Origin: Daucus carota subsp. sativus | Taxonomy: Eukaryota; Streptophyta; Magnoliopsida; Apiales; Apiaceae | Length of the DNA stretch: 64,000 nt | NCBI RefSeq assembly: GCF_001625215.2 | Contig: NC_030383.2 | Coordinates: forward strand, 13,032,779-13,096,778 | Reading direction: 5' to 3' | Shown: positions 57,098 to 64,000 of the stretch, piece after piece | Layout of the letters: each line of letters opens with the position of its first letter | How positions within the stretch are numbered: the first letter of the stretch is position 1 | The notes under the pieces: model-generated | The model's database searches: none | The model's input: the letters and a program-made list of their open reading frames with translations, nothing else | Told to the model about the DNA's origin: nothing | Translations under genes and position numbers: made by a program

Positions 57098-58513
57098 ATG
57101 CCGCGGGGAAGGGGGGAATGGTTTATCTGATGTGGATGGAGTTCTGTATTCGTTTGCTATTTACGGCCCGCCTATTGCTGGTAGGGATCTTCCACATGTG
57201 GTTCTGATTAAGGTTGATAGGATTCTGGTGGCTTCGATTGTGAGTCAAGTTGATTTTTCTGATAAGTTGTCTCTGCCGGTTGTGCAGCCTATATCGGCTT
57301 CAGAATTAGCTATGAAGGATTTGAAGTTGGGGGCTAAAGTTGTTATTTCACCTGTATCAGTGATGGATTTTAACAATACTGAAGAACTTGAACAATATCT
57401 GTTTGCGATATTTGTCTGGATGACAATCTATAGTTTAAAGTGTTTACAGTATGATAACTATATAATTTAAACCGAAAGCTACTGATGTTGCAATCTCTTG
57501 AAGGTTCTCCTTTATGGCTAATGTTATGCCAAAATTAATCATCTACGTTACACTTTAGTACTGCAAGAAGATAGCACTTAATGTATGTCCTAAATGTAAT
57601 TGGAAGTCGTCTAGAGTTCCTTAAAAAGCTCTACGTGCTGGCTACAGGTTCTCTACCATTGAAGCAGGTGACAGGAACTCTGCGGAAACAATTGCTATGT
57701 GCTCACATCAATTCCTTTTGCAGTTCTCGGATACAAAGCCCCAAGGTATGGTTTACTATATCGCGACATTATTGTCACATGTTGTACACACTTTGTATAT
57801 TGGTTTTATGCTCATTCATTGATTGGAGTAGGAGTTGCTTCAAGTTTGTACTTCAAGAGGCAGATTTCTTTTCACATTTGAGATGGGCTGACTATGCAAT
57901 ATTTTGTTTACATTGGAGATCTATTTTTACCATTCAAGTGTATTGTCTCAGTAGATTTTCATCGATCAAGATAATTTGTTAAGACTTAACATCATAATGC
58001 TAGGCACTACTATTAAACCAACACGGGTAATTCTCTGTCCTGGCTATAGTTATGGTTTTATGGTTCTGCAGTCAGATGTTCCTTCCAAAGATTGAATTGT
58101 TTGAAATATATAGAACTTGAGAAGATGTCATAAACAAGTTATTTTTGATCCAGTGTCTATCAAGGGCTCTCCGGGATGAAAACCCAAAGCTTTTAATGGT
58201 AGCATCGGCTTTGATTTTACCTATCCAGCCTCTAAAGGTGTCAGCTGTTCACACGGGAACGATGGAGGTATATTTCTTTAGTTGTTCCTTGACAGACTAT
58301 CATACTTTTTTCTTAATTTGTTATGCATCAGTTTTTCTCAAATTTCTGTACTTCTAACAGATGATCCGCAAAAGAGGGTGTAAATGTGTAATTATTTGAT
58401 ATTCCATTATGAGTAGTTTGTAGACTGTTGCTTTTGTTTATTTATTTCAGGTTGCATTTGCGAAAAGAGCCCTTAAAGATTCCAAAACTCAAGATGGCAT
58501 ACAATGTACATAA
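57098..58513 (+). CDS. Unrecognised multi-exon gene, first exon frameshifted at a G run
   Basis: I do not recognise the family. Exon 1 starts at the ATG at 57098 (MPRGRG). The long frame that follows (NGLSDVDGVLYSFAIYGPPI, SELAMKDLKLGAKVVISP, ending at donor ATCT|GTTTGC, 57400) is one base off: the G6 run at 57111-57116 has one G too many. Exon 2 (57648-57745) joins in frame with that region (STIEAGDRNSAETIAMCSHQ, FLLQFSDTKPQ). Exon C (58154-58267; RALRDENPKLLMVASALILP) and exon D (58451-58513; AFAKRALKDS) join in phase 0 and end at a TAA. The link between exon 2 and exon C is missing; a small exon somewhere in 57750-58140 is required, or the gene is broken there. About 210-230 aa in total. 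It shares an upstream region with the minus-strand gene. Confidence 0.5.
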
Positions 58514-60397
58514 GATGTCATCACTACTAGGATGCGCAGATGATGCCTTCCCTCAGACTCCCTTCATGCTTCCTGGCACCTGCAACAAGCTTTTAGAGTA
58601 GTAGTTGAATTAATGTGTTGCAAGGGTTGATCCTTACTGGGAGACTTTGTTATTGTTGTGCTTGAAGAGAAAGATAGCCGGTAGAGGAAATAACACTTAA
58701 ATATTTAACATCATAAAATAACATTTAAACATGTGAAATTCATGTTTTATTAATAAATTTTTAATCAGTTTTTGTTAAGAAAATTTAAAAACTAATCAAT
58801 TCTCCAAATTTTAATAAAAATAGCTTCTATTATAATTATTAAAAAAAAATATTTCACTAATATAATCAAATAAAACATATTATTATACCCCCAATTTAGC
58901 AGGGTTTAGACCATAAGTCCCCTCGGGCTTATTGGTACATGAACAATAATCATGTAATAATTTAAAACAAATATAAATTTAAATCTCTAATATCAAAACT
59001 CCGATTTGATTATATTTTTTCTCAAATATATCAATAATTTAGTGAGAATGATCATTTTAAGAAATATTCAAGTCAGTGTTCTAAAATTTCTTGATTTATT
59101 AAAAAATTCTTAAATTAATTCCCGATTATCTTAAAAATATTCATATGAATCTTGAATCGATAGGGTCAACTAATTAGATTCGATTTTTACATTCATGTTT
59201 AAAACACATTATCTTCAAAAAAAATATGTTTAAAACACATAAATATGATATTCTTTGTAGAAATATGCCAATATCTGGATTTTACTAAATTATTTGTGTC
59301 CATATTGCGAATCAACGAAAGAAAAAAAAAGAAGAAAACATATATTGAACTTTGGACTAATTTCTTTTCGTTCAAAAAATTTATAAAAATCATATTTCTC
59401 TTAAGTCATAAAATTTTGACACTAACAATACAACATGAGACTACATTCTTAAAAAAATGACATTTGAGAAGAGATTCATACTCACTCACGGTCGCTTCTT
59501 CTGCCTGAAGTGAACTATATTAGAATATTTGATTTCTCTGAGGTCATTTCTTATTACAAAGATATTGAAATAACGAGACCCATTGAGCTCAAAAAGTAGC
59601 CTCCTTTCAAATTGAAATCGTAAATATTGAAAAAAGCCCATAAACTGTTCCTGTGTCTTCGTTAAAAACAACGAGTATTTCATACCCGTTCCAAAATTTT
59701 AAGAGGAAAGATGGTTGAATCTTTGACCCATATTTCCTCAAAATCTCCGTAGGAATTTTCTATATAAAAAAAATACAAATCAAGACTTATTAAATTTATC
59801 AGATGCAAATAACGTACTCACCATCTTATCTTCTTAGTATCATCAGCAGTAAGAAAATTCATGAATTTCTCAACAATCACAGCTGAGCATTCCATGACTG
59901 CACAACTGAAATAATTGTGAAATTTTACTTGCATGCAAACAAGAAATTGGGAGAGAAAGACATAGAGATAGACCAGAGAAATAGAGAATCTACTTAAAAT
60001 TAGGTGAAGGGTTAAAGCATTAAGTGATGGACAATCAATAAGTAAACATAGGATGTCATGAAGAACAATAGTTCTGTGTAGGATTGAACTGCAAAAAATA
60101 AATTAAATTTGTGTAACAAAATACGCATAATTTATCAAAAAAAAAAAAGGAATAGTAGTTTGCAAATGAAAAAACAATTACATAAAAAATAACAAACAAT
60201 ATTTTACAAAATATGAAAATTAGTCTATTTAGTAACATTTATATAAATTAATTTCAAATAAACGCTTCATGATGGTTTCTCATTTAATATACACAAAAAT
60301 ATTTTTTCTACAATTTCTTCAAATAATATTAAATTTATATAAACATTTTTTATTAGAAACATTTTGCTTGCCCTTGCGAAGCGGGCACACATACTAG
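58514..60397 (+). mobile_element. Helitron 3' end with AT-rich body (5' limit unknown)
   Basis: The right end has a bulged hairpin (GCCC..GC-GAA-GCGGGC, 60370-60386), ACACATA and CTAG (60394-60397) followed by T, a Helitron 3' terminus on the plus strand. The DNA to the left is AT-rich and non-coding. The 5' end was not found; the start given is the end of the preceding gene and only an outer bound. Confidence 0.55.
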
Positions 60398-61009
60398 TAA
60401 TTGTAATTGTAATATTGTATTTCAAAAATCTATACTAACAACACTGTTTTCCAAAATTTTCTTAATTTATGTATAGCCGTCAAGTATTACTGACGGCGCT
60501 CGATTAAAATGTAAACAAACAAGAATAAAATATACTTCGTGTATGTATCTGAATTTTGAACTTACAACACTTGCAATATTATACTTTCAAAATATTGATA
60601 TAGTTTATTTATATTTTAACTCAATGCCTTCAGCAATACTTAAATAAAAGTACACAAAGCAAGAAGAATCTTGAAAAGCAGTATCATAATTGTAGATTTT
60701 GAAATATAGTATTGCAAGTGCGATAAAGATACGATGAAGTACTCACTGAGAGATTTTACTCCACTCATCAAGAAGAAGTTGAATAAGGAGGTTACATGTA
60801 TGATTTAGGTTGACGAAAGTTAGAAATTTGAGTAGAACTTATAAATTTGGGATATATTAAAAGTTTGATTAAGAGAATAATCTAGTTTCAAAAGTAGAAA
60901 TTAGCAGATCATAATAGTGGTTTGAATCAAAAATTTAACTTTTAAGAAGTTATTTTATATAAAGCAGCTGATTCAATGTGATAGTCAAAATAACTATCAC
61001 AATCAGTTA
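60398..61009. other. Intergenic
   Basis: No gene. ACTTGCAATATTATACTTTC near 60570 and its imperfect reverse complement near 60710 form a loose inverted repeat related in sequence to the fold-back at 62.7 kb. Confidence 0.45.
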
Positions 61010-61247
61010 CTCGCTCTATGCCAAAATAAGTGTAACTTTCAATTTCTGCACGTTATTTAAGGTGAAAGAAAAATATATTTCTACACATTATTTTTCAAAT
61101 TTTTTTTTCTGAATAAAACTTTAACATCTATATTTTTATTCAGAAAAAGAAAATTTGAAAAATAATATGTAGAAGTATGTTATTCTTACACCGTAAATGC
61201 ACGACGTGCAGAAAGTCAAAGCGACACTTATTTTGGAACGGAGGGAG
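61010..61247. mobile_element. Stowaway-type MITE
   Basis: 238 bp. The left end CTCGCTCTATGCCAAAATAA pairs with the right end TTATTTTGGAACGGAGGGAG; TA on both sides. The two AAAATTTGAAAAATAAT-type central arms also pair. Confidence 0.85.
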
Positions 61248-61306
61248 TAGTTAAAAGAGCTCATCTAACCGGCAAACAAGTGAGTGGGATCATATGTTAT
61301 ATACTA

Positions 61307-61796
61307 CTCCCTCCATCCCAAATTAGATGAGCATTTTGGGAAATTTTTTTATCTTAAAATAGTTGAGCTTCTCCTTTTTCAATGCATATTTATCAACCAT
61401 CTTCCATCTTTACCCTCTCATATTTATTATTCCAATATAGTACCACTAACTAATACTCCCTCCATCTCAATTTAGATGAGCCTTTTGCTCATTTCACACA
61501 TATTAAGAAGTATTAAATGCTTGTTTCTTTTTTCATCTTTATCCATATTGGAATAATAAATATGAGAGGATAAAGATGGAAGATGGTTGACAAATATGCA
61601 TTGAAAAGAGATAAGCTCAACTATTTTGAGATAAAAAAATTTCTCAAAAGGCTCATCTAATTTGGGATGGAGGGAGTACTACAATAATAAGTCAACACAA
61701 TAAATATGGGCAAAGGTGGAAAAAAAAACAAACATTTAATACTTCTTAATATGTGTGAAATGAGCAAAAAGCTCATCTAAATTGGGATGGAGGGAG
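61307..61796. mobile_element. Two interlocked Stowaway-type MITEs
   Basis: Four CTCCCTCCAT termini occur in the order left-1 (61307), left-2 (61456), right-1 (ends 61676), right-2 (ends 61796), each next to TA. Arm 61307-61440 (CATCTTCCATCTTTACCCTC) pairs with 61550-61676, and arm 61456-61533 (TCACACATATTAAGAAGTAT) pairs with about 61705-61796, so the two fold-backs overlap instead of nesting. Confidence 0.85.
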
Positions 61797-62699
61797 TACA
61801 CAAATTTTAAAAAACGATTGTTTGTACTCATAGAACTAATATTATAAATATAATTTTTTGCCGAAATCTTAAATTATATTCTTTAATATTTATAAAGATT
61901 ATGCTTAATCAAAAGAGTAAGTAGACAAGAAATAATACATTTTTTATTCCATTATATTAGTACTATCTTGGAATATGCTCGATGAGAGCTTCTTTAATGA
62001 GTATTTTGTATTTTTAATAATCGATAAGAGAAAATTTTAATTTTGATATTTCCTTGATGAAATTCTAAACTTAAAATTTTGATAGTATGTCAAATATTAA
62101 ATAATATGGACTAATTCTTATATAAATCTAACGATTTCTCTCTAATTACTTTTTTGTAGTTAATTACAGGACTAATAAAAAATAAATAGAAATGAATTAC
62201 AAATCAAACATATGTTTAATTATATAAAATGATACAGACTGATATTATAGTCATAGGCCCATCCAATAATCTTAAAAATAAACATTGATGATGAGATAAA
62301 ATAATAAATATAACACCATAAGTCCATAGCACATCAACACATTTGACCTTAATTCCCTCCTAAACTACCTATGTACTACTGTATTTTATCTTGACTTTGT
62401 GGCACCAAATTGAGAAAACACCTAACTTGCATATTCAAAGGAGCCAGTATTAGCGCACTCGTGGCACCATTCAGCGTCTTATCGACAATTATACTATACC
62501 CTACTATACCCTGCTCTTGCTTCTTATTCTGTGGTGTTGGACTTTGTACAAGTCATCATCCAATTAATATGTTTGCTTGGCATATAATTATCCAGCTCTA
62601 TTGCAGGATAGTACTCTTTTTCATGGTTTCAATTTTTCTTCATAAACGATTTGTTCTAAAAGGTTTTTTTAGTGAACAGGTCACAGCTTACTCCTATTT
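61797..62699. other. Intergenic, no gene recognised
   Basis: The 118-codon frame at 62410-62766 runs into the fold-back element and shows no family resemblance. Confidence 0.5.
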
Positions 62700-63150
62700 T
62701 CTTTTTAGAGTAGAGTGTACTTTGTGTATTCCTACCTTACTCAAGGTATCATTTGTAATATTGTAGTTCAGAATCGAGCACTTGCAATATTAATCTTTGT
62801 ATTTCATTATATTTTGTTGCATTCCGTTAATTTGGAGTAACTCCATTAATAATTTAGAGAGTCAAGTGCACTTTGTGTGCTCACATTTTATTTAAAGTGC
62901 ATTTTTTATACTCACACTTTACTGTAAATTTTCAATTAAAGTATTGCAAGTGATGTTTTTGAGTAAAGTGCGAGTATACAAAGTGTAATTTACTTCTTAA
63001 ATTACTAACGGAGTTAACCCAAATTAACGGAATACAACAAAGTGTAATCAAATACAAAGATTGATATTGCAAATGCTCGATTTCGAACTATAATATTACA
63101 AATGGTGTCTTGAGTAAAATAGGAGTACACAAACTGCACTTTACTCTTCT
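62700..63150. repeat. Fold-back element with about 145 bp inverted arms
   Basis: Left arm 62703-62850 (AATATTAATCTTTGTATTTC, TTCCGTTAATTTGGAGTAAC) is the imperfect reverse complement of right arm about 63008-63147 (AATTAACGGAATACAACAAA, AATACAAAGATTGATATTGC). The spacer of about 157 bp itself contains GTGCACTTTGTGTGC-like repeats of the arm tips. No ORF. Confidence 0.75.
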
Positions 63151-64000
63151 TTTTATAAAGAAGAAGAGGAAATCCAACCTTCGATTCACTTGTTTATTGG
63201 GTTTCTATTCATGGAAACAACATGAGAACGGAATATAAAGTGAACCGAGGATTAGTATAGATTTATTTGAGATTAAAAAAATAAATCATTTAAGTGTATT
63301 CAACTTCGACTTTAGAAAATATATAAATATATTGAGGTATTCAATTAATATTTTAAATTATAATATAAAATCGGATGATATTTAATCAGGATTTAAATTA
63401 TATTTAAAAATATAATAATATTCAATCAGAATTATTTAAAATCTATTAGAATCTGATGCTATTCAAGTGTTTATGATTTTTTTTGGACAATGAATTATGT
63501 GATTGTTCAATGTATTTTATGTTTTTGTGAAATTTCATCATAATCCATGGATTTTTAAAGTATTGTACTTAAATTCTAAAAACTATGCACCAATTCTACG
63601 AGATTTTATTTAGAATATGCACAAAATCAAAATCAGATGCAATTCATTAAAATTTATATAGATTATATATAATATATTTAAATCACAATCGAGAATACAC
63701 CTCTTAAATCACCATCTTTTTTACAATTTTTTGAAAAGAAGAATGTTTTTGACTTATATAAGGGGCATTGAATACAGGAACAATATAAATAGCTTAAACC
63801 CGCACGACAAGTATATAATTCGAAAATTTTCATAATTTTTATGTTTTAATTAAGTTTATTAACCGGTTGATTATATAATTTGTAAAAATTTGAATTTTAT
63901 AATATTTTACTATATTATAAATGTAGGAGATATAATAAATATATTAATTTTTTATATGTAATTATCATTCACATGATCTACTAAATTGCCCAAACATAAA
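63151..64000. other. Intergenic, AT-rich, nothing recognised
   Basis: No gene, terminal repeat or array seen up to the window end. Confidence 0.5.

Overview
The window is plant nuclear DNA, most likely from a eudicot. The evidence is GT-AG introns in every host gene, an LSD1-like histone demethylase, a LAZ1/DUF300 membrane protein, a DUF4408/DUF761 protein and a PR-10 phytohormone-binding protein, all in very AT-rich DNA packed with plant transposons (Sirevirus copia, Helitrons, Stowaway, Tourist and hAT MITEs). Some details recall Apiaceae, but the sequence does not prove a family.

Layout. 1-7457 is the 3' part of a Sirevirus-type Ty1/copia element: the end of pol, a 1.45 kb spacer, an intact 1266-codon extra ORF, a polypurine tract and a 551 bp 3' LTR. 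7458-23100 is a transposon graveyard: Helitron 3' ends, Tourist, Stowaway and hAT MITEs with real nesting at 14.66-15.66 kb, a decayed or unrecognised minus-strand gene at 16.6-17.6 kb, and a probable solo LTR at 19.05-20.3 kb. A small cysteine-rich gene lies at 23.9 kb and a PR-10 gene with a damaged splice acceptor at 26.0 kb.

27675-41068 is one complete autonomous Helitron of about 13.4 kb on the minus strand. It has an A|TC...CTAG|T insertion context, a 10-exon RPA-like gene and a 13-exon Rep/PIF1-helicase gene. The first exons of the latter are small, symmetrical phase-1 modules, several starting with a GRPRK AT-hook-like motif. I reconstructed both genes exon by exon. Each carries a one-base error at a homopolymer, so they are either recently dead or mis-called in the assembly.

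41.1-58.5 kb is the gene-bearing part: an LDL2-like histone demethylase (41572-43939, +) with the Helitron 5' end about 500 bp upstream of its ATG; a LAZ1/DUF300 protein (49661-51399, +); a DUF4408/DUF761 protein (52224-53354, +); a small basic three-exon protein (54756-56560, -); and an unrecognised multi-exon gene facing away from it (57098-58513, +). From 58.5 kb on there is another Helitron 3' end, MITEs (two of them interlocked) and a fold-back element.

The genes do not form a pathway. The functional units are the two autonomous-type transposons and the separate host genes. The most noteworthy items are the exon-modular AT-hook N-terminus of the Helitron RepHel, the AACTCTGAT word repeated through coding, spacer and LTR parts of the Sirevirus, and the giant Sirevirus ORF.
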